Counted from the first letter of the stretch, positions 40,811 through 53,112 are shown. The stretch: 64,000 nucleotides of DNA from Lyophyllum atratum (GCA_014905825.1 JACGCN010000049.1:62001-126000); one strand, 5' to 3'. A program made the numbers and translations. The notes: generated from the letters alone by a model not told the origin.

Positions 40811-41899
40811 ATGCTCCAACACCATCATCTCCTCCATCTCGTCCTCTTCATCTGCTCTTTTCTCCCCTCGCTTATCACCTCCCAATGGGCTGACAGCTAC
40901 TACGCAGGTACTCAATACATCTTCTACAACGGTACCATCTCCGGCCGCTTCGTCCATCCTCCCAGCCAGTCAAGCTGTCCTGACTACCACCTCGGTCCCC
41001 ATGCACTCACCTCTCTCTTTGTCGGCGTCAACCCTCCTTGGGATGCTAATCCCTTCTTCTTCGACCTCTACCACATCTCCTCTGAAGGTCTCCCATACAC
41101 CTACGACTCAATATACAACCTGGAATTCACCACCGCCGCGTACGTCTGTAGGAAATATGGTCAGCCATGTAGGAGCGTCGAGTTCATGCCGTTTTATCAT
41201 CTGCCGGTGGAGATGGTGAATTTGAAGAACGCGAAGGTGGAGAGGGTGACCGTGGGTGCGGAAACGGGATATCGTGTGAGAGGCGACGAGAAGACTTGGG
41301 TTGGCAATGGGACGGTTAACGATGACCTCGAAGTCACGATACCCCTTGGTGTTACCGAGCAGGATGAGTGTATGGGCAGCCTACATTATACGTGGTACGT
41401 TGGTCGCAATTCCCCATTTCGATCACCTCTCTTTCTCGATCCTGAATACATATGAAAGAGCCTAAACTAACCAGGTAATGCCCTGCTCAGGAACTCATCC
41501 ATACCATTCACATACGACATGAGATTTTCCAACACCACCGCTTCCGCGACCTTCTTCCTCAATGCCCCATACGGCGCTCTGACCCTCCAGTTCTCTGGCG
41601 ATCGAGAAGACAGTCGACCGCGTTACTCGCCGTTCGGCCCGTTCCCTGCCATCGGATTAGACACTTCCGATCCGCGTAAACCGACTTTTACATACTCGAA
41701 TGGGACCGCCTTCTCATTCGTCAATGACCCGTATGATGGGCGGTGGTACGCTACAGCGCCGCGGCCTTCCGCCACAGCGTCTTCTTCCGCTCCAGCGTCT
41801 CAGTCTTCCCAAGACAACGCGGCACTGAATGGGAGTGCACGGTATCCGATGATCTGTTGGGCGTTTGGGGTCACCACTTTGGTTGCCTTTGTGGTTTAA
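40811..41899 (+). CDS. Secreted, probably GPI-anchored protein of unknown function
   Basis: Two exons (40811-41394 and 41491-41899, intron 96 nt) give 330 residues. I chose the second ATG because the signal peptide (LLHLVLFICSFLPSLITS) starts close behind it; a start 30 nt upstream is possible. The ectodomain has several N-glycosylation sequons (NGT, NSS, NTT), Tyr/Trp-rich strands and a few cysteines (SCPDY, YVCRKYGQPCRS). The C-terminus is a Ser/Ala-rich spacer followed by a hydrophobic end (ICWAFGVTTLVAFVV) without basic residues after it, which is a GPI signal layout. No known domain recognised. Direct repeats about 110 bp long flank the gene at 40074 and 42033. Confidence 0.75.
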
Positions 41900-41909
41900 G
41901 GAGCAACTT

Positions 41910-42500
41910 CAATTTCCTTGAATGCTCTATCTGTCTTGTGTTTTCTTGTCGGCGCGGTTCCGCTTTACGACCTTTTATGACTGGCACTTCTCAGTGTTCT
42001 CATGTTGTTGAATGATGATTTGGTTTTAGGCGCCATTCCAATCATCGGTACTCAATTTCGTGAGCGGGAGCCATACGATCAACCAGCGATTTTAGATTCA
42101 ATGACCCCCTACTCGCATTTCGGCTGGGTCTGTCGAAACCAGATGAAACATAAAATCCAAGCCAGCGCAGTCATACTAATATTCAAGCATAGACAACAAA
42201 ATCTATAAGAACAAAGTGCGATAAATTCCCCTCGTGCGGATGGCTGCCGAGCCAGAGAAGCATCGAGCGATGAATCGCACTTGAAGAGGCGTTTTCCTCG
42301 GAAGTATGTATCCAGACCTTTCCTACCACCAGTTCAGCCAGCAAAGGGCCACGATGCAGTGGTGCGAACAAGAGTCATCGAGCCCCGCTGGACGACGAAG
42401 TCGTCCTCAGGTTCACGACCAGTAGAGAGTGGGAACCATAACACCATTCCATAGAAATACAATACAACAGATCCTTCCCCGCCTGACCAACATACACTGA
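41910..42500. other. Intergenic, with dispersed repeat copy 2
   Basis: Contains the repeat at 42033-42150 (same orientation as 40074-40195). No gene seen. Confidence 0.5.
42033..42150 (+). repeat. Dispersed repeat, copy 2
   Basis: Shares CCATTCCAA, CGTGAGCGGGAGCCATAC and CAATGACCCCCTAC with copy 1, roughly 85-90 percent identical by eye. Confidence 0.8.
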
Positions 42501-42505
42501 CAGTT

Positions 42506-44777
42506 CTACACAGCAAACACCTCCGTATGCAACCCCACCTCCCTCCCCCTCGCCTTACACCCCGCAACAGCATTCGCCGCCTCCCTCGTCAACCCCTCCG
42601 GCCCACTCGCACACACCGCCAGCCTCCCCTCAAACCTCCCCCCTCCACCCCTCCCCAGTTCCAGTTTCTCCACATCCCCCACTCCATCAACACATCCACA
42701 TCCACACAACTCCTCCTCGCTCCCACCCACACTCTTCCCCCCCTCCCCACCCACATCATCATCCACACCCACATCAAGCCCCGCCATCCCCCTTACGAGC
42801 CTCCCCATCTCCGGCCGTCCCCCAACGCGCACCTCCAGCCCCGGAATCCCCACCTCCTCAGGCGAACACATGCACGTCACATACACCGTCATCCGGAGGG
42901 CCACCATCGATCCTGGGGCGGCTGCGGCGAGGGCGAGGGCGCGCAGGAGCGGGGCGAACCATTTGATGGAGCCGAAGGAGCGTGTGCACCACACGAAATG
43001 CACATTTCTCGTCTTCACATTCCTCCTCCGAGCAGCAGCGACGATCCCATCCATCAGCCCAACAGCAAACGTCGCCCCGCTCCCACCCGCTACCAACACC
43101 ACCCGCTCATACTCCCCCAGCTCCAGCGAACACCCGCCATACGGCCCGTCGAACATCACCTGCACCGGTATGGGTACAGGCTTTCTATTTCTGAGGACCC
43201 CAACGAGCACAGATACCGACGGGCCCGCTCCTCCTCCTTCTTCTTCGATGTCGGCGGCGAGCGCCTCCTCCTCTTGCTTCGAAGCGTACTCGTTGAGCGC
43301 CTTAGTCCAGTCACCCACCACCCGAGCCCCAAGCACCACCCCCGCCCTACCCAACTCCCTCCCCCCCTCCTCATAGCGATAATACCCCGCCACGTCCCCC
43401 GCGCTTAGGCACGTCCCCTCGCTCCCAGACGCGGACGGTGCGCACATGACACTAAGCGGATGCGCCTCGAACGCCCGCCCGCCAAAGAACACGCGGAGGC
43501 GCAGGTGCTGCCCCGCGCGGAAGCCGGCGTCACAGTCTGGTATATGTATCTGCAGGGTAAAAAGGTTCATGTAAGGCTCCCCGACATAGTAAGAAAAAGA
43601 GAGGACGAAAAACGCACGAGTGTCATTTGATTATCCACCCTGATAAGCTGCGCGTCCTTCAGCCTAAACCGGCCCGCACGCATCAGGACGTCGAACGCAT
43701 ATATCGCAATAGGCGGGAATATCCACGGCGCCGCATATATCGTATGATAGCACACCGTAATGAAGAACGCCGGGACCGCCAAAAAGCTACCCAACACCAA
43801 CCATCAACCCATGCCAAAAGAAAGCTTCCAAGGAAGAACTCACTGCACCCAATAAAACACGCCCCACGCCCACACCCTCACCGGCCTCAAACTACTAACA
43901 ACAATCACCCCCATCACCCCCAGCGCCGCCACCCCACTCCCCTCCTTCTGCTGCCCCACAATCGGCATATCCCACTCCACATGATTCCTAATCCACAGCG
44001 CCCCATGCACCAGCGCCGCCAGCCCCATCGTCCGTCCAGCCCAGCGGTGCAGGGCATTAAGCCGTGTGTAGGCGAAGAACGGCGGGAGGAGGAGGGAGAG
44101 CGGGGTGTTCTTGGAGGCGAGGAGGAATATGGGGGGGAGCTGGGCGAGGGCGAGGAAGCCCGCGCGGTTGGAGTTGGAGAGGAGGGGGGCGGAGGTGCAG
44201 ATGCAGGCTAGGACGGTGGAGGAGTAGGCTGTGATTAAGAGGACTGCGGAGGAGAGGTTAGGGTTGGGGCACGGAGGGGGGAGGGGGGAGGACGTACTTT
44301 GACCAGCGTTGAGCCCGATGCCGGGCGGTGTCCAGTAGATAACGGAGCCGAGCGCTGAGAGAACCCTCGCAATGATGACATGGCTTTTCCGTCTCTGCGG
44401 CACCTGTTGTATTTCAGATATACTGTGTACCCTCCCGCAGCATGATTTCCTCTCCTTTTCTGGTGTATCCTGCTCTTCGGTCTCCTTATCGTCGAGGCGA
44501 GTATAACGGCCCCGCCAGTCCTCACTAACGCCAAAGATCTCCGCCGCCCATTTTCTCCGGGTGCTAAGAACGGCAGGCAGTGCAATCAGCACGAAGGCAG
44601 CCAGCACAGAAGTCCAGGCGATGGTGAACTTGATCTGCCATTTCGGATCCTCGACGTAAGAACTACATCGTGGGATCAGCTTCCTGTATCATGGGCTAGG
44701 GAGATAGAGACAGAAAGGGCGTACTTGTATTGCTGGAGCTCGGTGGGGATGACCGGGGGAGCTCCTGTGTCTGCCAT
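42506..44777 (-). CDS. Ferric/cupric reductase (FRE/NOX-like transmembrane electron transport)
   Basis: Multi-exon; start at 44777 (MADTGAPPVIPTEL), last exon 42506-43549. Successive hydrophobic exons form the ferric-reductase transmembrane domain. Likely haem ligands are in LHRWAGRTMGLAALVH (two His 14 residues apart) and the following helix with VCYHTIYAAPW. The cytosolic half has the FAD-binding region (AGQHLRLRVF ... HPLSVMCAP) and NADPH-binding motifs (VAGGSGATFAVGLMDG, then CASGPEGL). The enzyme moves electrons from NADPH across the plasma membrane to reduce Fe(III) or Cu(II) before uptake. There are long Asp/Glu- and Gly-rich inserts in the cytosolic half. The Ctr copper transporter at 54.5 kb could use its product, but there is no physical linkage. 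Confidence 0.87.
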
Positions 44778-44779
44778 CA

Positions 44780-46300
44780 AAGGGAGGAGAGGTGAAGAGA
44801 GGGAGAGGGAGATGGTCAGCGAGTAAGCAGGATAACAAGAGTCGTTAGGCGAGCAGAAGTCTTGTTGGGTGCACAAGCCGCACCGGCTATACAGGCCGTG
44901 GGAGCATCAAGCAAAAATAAAGAATAAAATAATGGCATTGCAAATAAAGACAAATATAGTGGAATTTCGTTCCACAAAACGTTCCTCTGGCGCAGGGTAC
45001 CTCGGGATGGAGGTATAGGGAGCAGAAGCTGAGAGGAGTGTGGATGCGCGGCTGCAGATTCGAGGCTGAAGGGGGAAAAGGCCATAGGACCCCTCTCGCA
45101 GAGAATGCGTATGAGCCAGGACATCGGTGACGACGACGTGCCACAGTTCCCGAGTCATTCCCCGAGTCAAGCACATGGGAAGGGGATCAAAAAGATTTTT
45201 GTCGACGTGAGAGAGGCCGGGATAACCGAGGGGGGATGAGGCGTCGACCGTGGATGTTCTGGACGTGACCTTGACCGTGGAGGAACCTGGGAAGTCGACG
45301 GCCAGCAAGGGTGTATGTCCGGGATGGTGGCGTGGGGTGTAACAAAGGACCGTGTATGGCAATGGTATGCTCGAGCGGGAAGGACGGGGGGATGGAGGAC
45401 GACGGAAGGCGTGTGCAATGAAACTTGTTGACGATGAGCGATGACAAACGTCACGGTGTCCAATGGGCGTATGTGGGTGTCCGATAGTCTCGACAATAGC
45501 AGGTTCCAACGCCAATGAAAGCGCCATGGGTCGAACCAACATACCCCACCAGTCAGCGCAGACCCCAAAGCACCTAAGCAAAAATGCCGCAGTGTGTTCC
45601 AGCAGTGGTTTTGAACGCTCAAAAACACTCCACTGGAGGGCCTAACAGGATAGAGGGATTAGCGATCCATGACAAGGCAGCCACGGCGTGCGTAGAGCGA
45701 GCGGCAGGAGGGAGGAGGGGCAGCGACAGGCGTGTGGGACGCAATGATGCATGTGGAGGGGAAAGGAAAGGGGGAAGACCAACGGGCCAAACCCTGAGGC
45801 TTTTCTGCGGCAGGAAAGTGGCGTGGGAACAGCCATCTGAGCCCTTTCTTTCATTGGCTGAAGCTTTTAGTTGCCGACATTTTCACGGCAATATCCTTCC
45901 ATCCCTTTTATTCAAGTTCTCTCGCTGATATGGGTGCTTCTGTGGTGAGGATTTGCAGCGGTGTCATCTTTCCAGAGATAGCCGTAGTTCGCCAGATACA
46001 ACGTACCAGCTGAGCATCAAACAGTGCTACACCTCGCATAACCCTTCGTCGTGACTGTGATTCTGAACAACCATCGTCAAATGCTCGCCAGTCCTAATTC
46101 ACCTTGAATGGAAACCGGAACCTGGATCACGGTACGACGGGCCTCTGAAATCCTCCAGGTGGTCGAAGAAGAGAACAAGGTGGGATTAGCGATGGATTGA
46201 TGTCATGAAAGTCGTTGCAGTTTCATTTTTTCTGACGAGTGCTATTCGTCAACTTTGGACAGCCTTTGTTCTCTTTGCGGAATTTTTTTTCCTCCTTCCC
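44780..46300. other. Promoter side of the ferric reductase; no gene supported
   Basis: A long minus-strand open frame (44907-45581) is rich in His, Pro and Ser with no domain and no splice context, so I do not call it. Nothing else recognisable. Confidence 0.35.
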
Positions 46301-46315
46301 TTCACTTACAGCAAT

Positions 46316-47720
46316 GGAGATCTCACCCACGAGGGAAGGACTTGAAACAAGACGTCCGAGAAGTCTGAGGAGGCCCTGTCGCCGTTGCCAAAGCGTACGC
46401 CCGCCATCCCCATACCACGTACCGTGAAAGACGCGTGCTTTAGACTAAGGATTCCGAGAAGTCTGAGGCCCTGTCACCATCGCCAAAGCGTACGCCCGCC
46501 ATTTCCATACCACGTACTGCGAAAAACGGAATCCTGGGCTGCAAGTGGACGGAGAGGAAAGATCAGGAAGCTGCGAGCGACAACTTCAAGCCCTCGCCGA
46601 GCTCTGCAAAGGTACGTAAGCTTCTCCTTTACTTCTCCTCCGAGTCTTCCACAAAGCCTATCTACGCCAGCACTACTTGCAGATTCCCCGATATCTGACT
46701 TCCTCCACCTCCTACCAGCCCCACCTCCCCACACGCCGTCTCCGCCCTCCTCGCCGTCCCTCTACACACCTCGACTGCGAAGCCGAGCAACACAAGTTCC
46801 TTGGCCTTAAAGTCATCCAGGCCATCGCGTCTGGATCCTCGGTCGTAGGACGCGGCGCTGCGAGGTGGAGAAACGCTGCGACGCAGAGGTTTCATTCCAC
46901 GAGATCGTGGTGGTCGGCGGGTCGGACGAGTGCTATGTGACTCGGAGAGCGACAGAAATGGGGATCAAGGAAAGGAGAACCGGTGGGTGGTGGAGCACAG
47001 GTAGAGTATGACGAAGCTGTCATGGGCAAACGTGAGTACCGCCTTCCCTGCGTTCTTGTTCCAGGACGGATAACAGCCCCGTCGCCGTATCCTCACCCCT
47101 TCATTTATATATATTCACAGCTCCCTCTTCTCCTCGTGTTAGCCATGGCTAACATCATGAATCCTTCGCAGATCCCGATGCGCTGTGTGAGATCCAGCGG
47201 AAGCTTTCAAGGGATACAGATGACCTGCTGCAACTTGCCGTGATGTATCGGCATCGTGGAAGTATGTTATGTCCTTCCATTTCGTGTTCTTTTCGTCGCT
47301 TTCCGACCTCGCCCCCGCTCTTTTCGTTTGCGCCGAACTTCATGCGTCCTCCCTGTTTTCCCGCCTTGAGCCTCCGAATTTTTTCTCTACTGACTCAATC
47401 GAACGCACGTATCGTTCGCTCCGGGCTTCCTTTCGCCTTTCTCTGAAACACCGCTCGCCTTCTAGTTACCGATCCGGGAGCCTTATCTTCTCCGCTCTTT
47501 CATATAACTTTCATATCCTGTTTGGTGAACGCTAATATCACGCAGTATCAAGTTGGATATACTATTCGCGTCTCCTTTGATTGGCAGATACATATCAGCG
47601 GCACGCACTGCCTCGACTTTCCATCCGAGGGCCGGCCTCTCTTCCTTACCATCCACTGGCAGATCGGGTCACATGAAATCAACATCAGATTTCTAGCATG
47701 ACTGTTCATGTCTTCTAGCC
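46316..47720 (+). pseudogene. Unresolved multi-exon gene or remnant
   Basis: Several pieces look like exons with splice sites but I could not join them into one frame. At 46350-46520 a roughly 75-bp segment is duplicated in tandem (peptide KSEALSPSPKRTPAI in both copies), ending at a GTACGT donor near 46615. At 46983-47033 VEYDEAVMGK runs to a GTGAGT donor. At 47171-47262 an exon between CAG and GTATGT reads HPDALCEIQRKLSRDTDDLL when joined to the previous one. A CEVEKRCDAEVSFHEIVVVG stretch near 46861-46920 is in another frame. No domain recognised. Confidence 0.35.
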
Positions 47721-47724
47721 CACG

Positions 47725-48470
47725 AAGGTATGCACCCCCGATCCACGATCACCGGTGGTGGCTTGTCGTCGACAACGATATCTCTCGTTCCTTTCTCGGG
47801 TCCTTTCCATATCTTGGACAATGAGATCAAGATCAGATTGCTGGGAAGATATACACGAAGTACGAGTGCGCTGCCGTGTTGTATGCTCGATACTTCATTT
47901 GAGTACGACGAGTTCCATGACGAGTTTCGCCGTCTACAACGTGGGGCGTTGCGTCATGGCCTCACCATACCAACCGTTCAAGGCCTCTGATATCTGCCTT
48001 CATCGCATTCCTTAGGGATGCATTCGAACGGCGTGTTCTCGACAGTCGGGATCTTCAAGAGAGCGCGTCGTGAAGCTTCTATCTGTTCGCATCTTCATAA
48101 TTGAAAATTTTCGTGACTAGCGGTCAAAGAGGGCAAGTCGAAGCCCACTCGGCGGTCGTACTTCACATTATGTGCCACCTGTCCATGGTTACTTGTTCGT
48201 CTTGAGCACAAGATGCCTGAAGGTCTATACTAGCAACAACAGTCGCGTGCAATATGATGAGCGTTTTCTCTTTTTCTTTATCGGCTCCCTCGTCACCGCT
48301 CTCAGCTCGGTGTGATCTGCGGCGCATACTCCTGTGCCCCAACAAAAATAGCTATTGATGTGTTCCGAGTACTATCGCACTGTTATGAGCCATGATCTGT
48401 TCCATCTGACTGCTGGGTATAAAGGCTTGAATAGCTGGTATTTTGGACCCGACCCACAATTCCACGACAG
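47725..48470. other. Intergenic, nothing firm
   Basis: No gene supported. A TATAAAGG at 48419-48426 is placed to serve the following 7TM locus. Confidence 0.35.
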
Positions 48471-48477
48471 CCCTCAT

Positions 48478-50019
48478 ATGTCTCCTGAAGAACGCTCGCT
48501 GCTTCAACATGCTGGCAAGGCGCTACTTTGTAACATGACATCGCTGGCACCATTCACCTTGCTTTATGTATGATGGTGTTGTTTCGCATCTACACTTTGC
48601 TCAACTTTCCGTGTGATCCTTTCACTAGGAGTGTTCATATGGCTTTTCTCGTCATCGACATCGATGCTCTTGTCAGTCACTTTCCCCGCTCCTTATATGT
48701 CACTCTCACGTGTCTATAGAAAGCGGGGGCTGACATTGAGAGCCACCCGCGTATGGTTGGCGACAACAACCGCCAGCTTCTTACTTGCGACTATGGACTG
48801 GATATGCTTTCTTCTAGTGTATGCCAGTCAAATCAAGGGACTTTTCATTGATTCAGGAGGGATGGTGAATCATGCAACATTTGTTAGACTCGATAACAGA
48901 GTGGCTCCCAAATTGATACTCCAGAATTGGGCTTATACATTGCTTGTATGTCCTTTCCATCATCAATCTGGAGCAATGAACTTTTGACATACATGGTTGT
49001 ATCTTCAGATTATCATCGGTGATGGTGTGCTGGTCTGGAGAACCTGGGTCATCTGTCCAGAGCAGTGACGGACAAGGCTAGGCCTGTGCGCTCTCCTTGT
49101 TGGAACAATAGGTAAATCATAATTTCTATAGATCTATACCTTGAGTCGTTGACTCACTCAGTGGGGAGAGCCTCTTAGGCACAACATTGGCATACCTTGT
49201 CCTAACCTCCAGTATTTCATCCATTCTCCAAGAAGGCCGGGTCACTACCTCAGTATTAATCTCCGGCCGCCTCTTTACCGCATCTTTGACTCTTTCATTA
49301 GCGACCAATCTAGCCTCGACACTTCTGATACTCTACAAATTATGGTCAGCCAATACACCTTACCTTTCATCATTTCCTCATCCTACTTCAGGAACCAACA
49401 TCGCTTGAACAGAACAATGGGGATAAAGCAGAAGTCAACGTCGCCTGTGCGAAAAGTCATGCTGGTTCTTGTAGAATCCGGCTTTGTATTTTGCGGGATA
49501 CAGGTATGTCTTAGTCTCTTGATCTAACATGTGGTCTGAGGTTCCACATGTTTGCAGGGTATCTATTTGCTGCTATCGTTTGTTCCATACACCATTGATT
49601 CAGCCTTTGCTATGGCCGGTGGAGTTATTGCACAAATAACACAAATGGCAACAGTATGTGCTGAATTATCTAAATCATTCCCTTGGTTGAGGAGCTGAGT
49701 CTAGGCAATGTATCCCTCCATCGTCATTCTTCTGGTCAGCCAGCAACGTTCCATGGTTGAAACGTTTGGATTCAGCACACAACTCCGGAGCCATAGAGAC
49801 CCAGACCTCAAGCACATGCCGTCACACTTAGGAGTATCCAGCCAACCCTCCATTTCACATAGCCCCCCGGCAAATATAGGGCTCGGATCAGAACGTCCAG
49901 AAAATCCTCCAGTCGTATCAATCGCAGTTGAAGATAGACTCGACAGACTAGACCAGCCTTCCTCCGCTGCTGGCCATACCGTGCGCGGTATACAGGCAAC
50001 CGGCAGTGCGCCATTCTGA
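48478..50019 (+). pseudogene. 7TM integral membrane protein of the Agaricomycete receptor-like family, degenerate
   Basis: Exon-like pieces read MSPEERSLLQHAGKALL, VFIWLFSSSTSMLL, then KRGLTLRATRVWLATTTASF with further helices, then IIIGDGVLVWRTWVICPEQ. Later pieces carry LLGTTLAYLVLTSSISSILQ, MLVLVESGFVFCGIQ and AMYPSIVILLVSQQRSMVET. This is the helix pattern and the WR-x-WV / YPS-x-I-x-LV motif set common in an expanded mushroom 7TM family (DUF6533/6534-like). The intron 1 phase does not fit, a TGA follows CPEQ directly in frame with conserved sequence on both sides, and a second intron phase near 49110 is also off. I therefore read it as a recent pseudogene. Confidence 0.6.
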
Positions 50020-50029
50020 GTACCATCCG

Positions 50030-50995
50030 ACACATTTGTTTTACCATTCCTCCAATCGTTTCATTTTGCCCACTCGTCGTCGATACCAAGCTTTTACATG
50101 ACCACCTTCCGGATTTACGGGTCCCTTCGCTTTTACTTGGAATTAGTCTATAACCCCATGCGAAGTTTACAAGAGAGGAGAGACAATCTGAGCAGTGATA
50201 CTTGATTTTGCTGAGGAACTCCGGGATTGCGGTTGGCTTCAGACGCGTCTGCAGGGCTGCTCGTCGGATAAAGTGCCCAGAACAATCTTGTCGTACTACA
50301 CGTGGCAGCTCCGCCGTCAACTAGATCTTTCCTGATCTCTCCCCACCATGCCTCCTCGTCTCAACAAACGGCACTAGCGCGGGCTCGAGGAGCTGTACGC
50401 CTCGTGAGGCCCCTCGATATGCGGAGGCTTCCAGCGAGGACAACATGCTCACGACCAAGAAACTAATGCTGAGTTCATCGTCCATCATGACAGCCGGCCT
50501 TTCTGACGTATCTATCTAGTTCCTTGCAGCAGCGGAGATAGAATGACGGAGTGTCAACGGACGGTCAGTATACTGATGCTAAATATGATGAGGAATGGTG
50601 TAAGTGCAATTAAAGACGTACAACGATCCAAGAGCCGCGAGACGGCCGCACTCGGACATACCATCGTGCCAAAATGTCAAGTTGGGGAATCTAAATTTCA
50701 TAATACGTCGCTAGTAGGCGGACGAGCATCAACTTCAAGCAACTGAGATCGAGGATCCTGACATCGTCTTTACTCAACTGAAGGGTGGCTCCTCGAATAT
50801 CCAAACGAGCGAATGGAGACGCGTGGCGGAGACAGAAGGGACGGTCATGCAACTCGACTCAAGGCACCCAACGGCTCATGGAACCGAAATGATGACCAGC
50901 GGATACCATTGGCGCACAACGACTCCGACACAAGACCATATATGATACACCGCCTCAGCACCATCCCCACCCCCACCGCAAGCCGGAAGCCCGAC
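50030..50995. other. Intergenic, nothing recognised
   Basis: No gene, RNA or clear repeat found between the 7TM relic and the 3' end of the SNARE gene. Confidence 0.4.
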
Positions 50996-51001
50996 CTCAC
51001 C

Positions 51002-51911
51002 TCACATAACCACCTCCCCCACCTCCCCTCCCACCCCCTCCTCCACCCCCCTCGCCACCCTTTGCACCCACGCCCCTCCTGTTCCTACATCCCGCTTCAC
51101 CTGAGTCTTGTGCTGCCCGCGCCTCACGGCCTGCACGATGGAGAGCACCGTGAGCGCTATGACGACTGTGATCGCCAGGCCTATTATCAGGCGCATCTAA
51201 GTTGGGTGTCATGATCAGAGTTTTCGAGTGGAGAGAGGGGAGGGGAGTATGTACCTTCATGTCTTTCCACCTGGCGGGGGGAGGGAGAGGGAGAGGCAGG
51301 GGTTAGTGATGAGGGTGGGGAGTGGAGAGAGGGGCGCGTACCACATATCCTGTATGTAGGAAAAGTTCATGAGTCCGGGGTACGAGGCGAAGGGAAAGCA
51401 TGCGCGGGACGTACCTTCCGTACTTTATGTGCCGATTTGCGAAACACGCGCGCCGAGTGTACGAGGTTCTCTAATCCCACACCATCATGATCAACTAAGA
51501 CAGAAAAAAAGGGAGAGAGGCGAAGAAGGACGCACCCGTTCTCGATTCCAACGACTCAAGCCTTTCCCCGCGCTCCGCCATCGACTGCAAGTTACTGCTC
51601 ATAATCGCAAACGTCTCGTCCAGCTCCAGCTGCAGCGCGCTTACAGGCCTCCGTGCACTCGCGCTCCTCGGTGGTCGTGCGCTTCCGTCCCCATCCCCAT
51701 CCCCGTCCCTGTCCCTGTGCGCCTTGGGGTTGGGGCTGAGGTGCACATTCGTAAGGGAGGTGTCACTGTTATCGTCGTCCTGGGGTGGTGGTGGTGCGAT
51801 AACGATGACGGGCGCGGTGGCGGGCGCTGGGGCGATGGTGGGTGCGGGCGGGTCGTAGGGGGTGCCGTGTAGGCTGAAGGGCATGAATGATCTCCGATTG
51901 TGGTTCACCAT
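51002..51911 (-). CDS. R-SNARE, synaptobrevin/Snc-like, with an 8-nt microexon
   Basis: Five exons (51536-51911, 51415-51470, 51342-51349, 51255-51270, 51002-51196) give 216 residues. The first about 95 residues are Pro/Asp-rich and disordered. The SNARE motif runs from ALQLELDETFAIMSSNLQ through MAERGERLESLESRT (zero-layer Arg) to ENLVHSARVFRKSAHKVRK. A juxtamembrane DMWWKDMKM and the anchor LIIGLAITVVIALTVLSIV follow. Exon 3 is only GATATGTG and exon 4 is 16 nt. I chose the downstream acceptor of intron 1 (after GGATTAG) because it restores the normal helix length; the upstream AG would insert eight residues. The protein should sit on secretory vesicles and drive fusion. The 45-residue tail after the anchor is unusually long for this family. 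Confidence 0.85.
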
Positions 51912-53105
51912 TATAATTTCTCGTCGTTATGAGTCGTGAGTCGTGAGGAGCGTGAGGCCTGCTGCTGCTCTGTTGGACCAGCCAACGGTAATGGAGAGGA
52001 AAGGGGCGAAGGGGTTTTGGGTGCTGAGGTGGCTTGAGATGCGGCTGTGCAGAAGGAGTGATGGGGAGATTCAGACAGTGATGGTTGTCGTCCCGCCGCC
52101 GCCGGTATCAGTGATCCTCCTGATAAGGGGCTATAGATAGACTGGGGCTGCAGATGGGAGAGTCTTTGTTTCCAAGGGGTCGGGGGAACGGGTCGGGGTC
52201 GGAACGGTGCCCGCATGGAACTGCGCGTTTCGGGTCAGTGGAAGGGGTCATCTTGGTAGAAGGCGAGAATGACGGGAGTTTGCTGTATGTTTCTGTCTTT
52301 CGAGGAGGGGAAAGCTTGTCGTCGTGTGGGCTGCTCTCGCCATCGGAAGCGACGGTGGTGGAGGGAGACAGGAGGTCGGCAACTAAGAGCCAATCAAATA
52401 AAAGGCTCATGCCACGTGTAGAAGATCGGGGTCTATAACCCTTTGCTCCGCTTCTTGTCCACTGCTCTCTGAAATCCCTCTCGGTTGTATAATGCCTTCC
52501 AGCATCTTCGCGCTTTCACGTAGCTCGGAAACGAAGGCGTTGATGGACGAAGGTATGCGTTCTCCTCACCTGCGCTGCTACCTCGCCCTGACCCCCTCTG
52601 ATGTATTTTCAGATTTATATTACTCAGGCACTTGTTTTATGCGACGCCTTTGGCCTCGCCACCCCATGTCCCGTCATGCTACAAGCGCTGTCCTCCTAAT
52701 CTCATAGAGCTGCGGTTCATCCTGTATGCACGATCTCGGAAATTTGTACGTGGCATGCCGCATATAGTCGCCTGGGCCTTGGCTAAACTTCTTGAATATG
52801 CCTAGTCGGATAACGTCGCTCATTGTATCCTTGATATGTTGTCCCCTTCAAGTGCAGCAATGGACACGTCTCAATCTCATCAAGGATACGAGTGTTCGAA
52901 TCCCGAGCAGAGACGGGGGTGGTTCTATGAACCAACGTACGAGCTGTTCATTTCACCTAGCCCTTGAACCTTCTAAATCTTATACGCACCCAGAATTTTC
53001 CCCCGCCCCATTCTTACTTGGATTGGGAATGGGAGGTTGGATCGCCTTGCGAAGAATCGTAAATGTTGAAGGTGACAGGTGCGCATTTTTCACGTCTACC
53101 GCTGT
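51912..53105. other. Upstream region of the SNARE gene; weak exon-like pieces
   Basis: A + strand pair (52492-52551 and 52611-52707, joined by a 59-nt GT-AG intron) would encode about 52 residues starting MPSSIFALSRSSETKAL. It has no domain and I do not call it. Nothing else recognised. Confidence 0.3.
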
Positions 53106-53112
53106 ATATCTA

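Noticed and set aside
42527..43408. 293-codon + strand open frame
   Set aside because: Antisense to the FAD/NADPH half of the ferric reductase; its Pro/His-rich composition is the shadow of Gly/Val/Asp codons.
44907..45581. Long minus-strand open frame (224 codons)
   Set aside because: His/Pro/Ser-rich text with no domain, no splice context, overlapping other long frames in a GC-rich promoter region of the ferric reductase.
51495..51535. Alternative 41-nt intron in the SNARE gene
   Set aside because: Using the upstream acceptor inserts eight residues into the SNARE helix; the acceptor 24 nt further on restores the normal motif.
52492..52707. Two-exon mini gene of about 52 residues
   Set aside because: The splice sites look possible but the product has no signal peptide, domain or conserved pattern.
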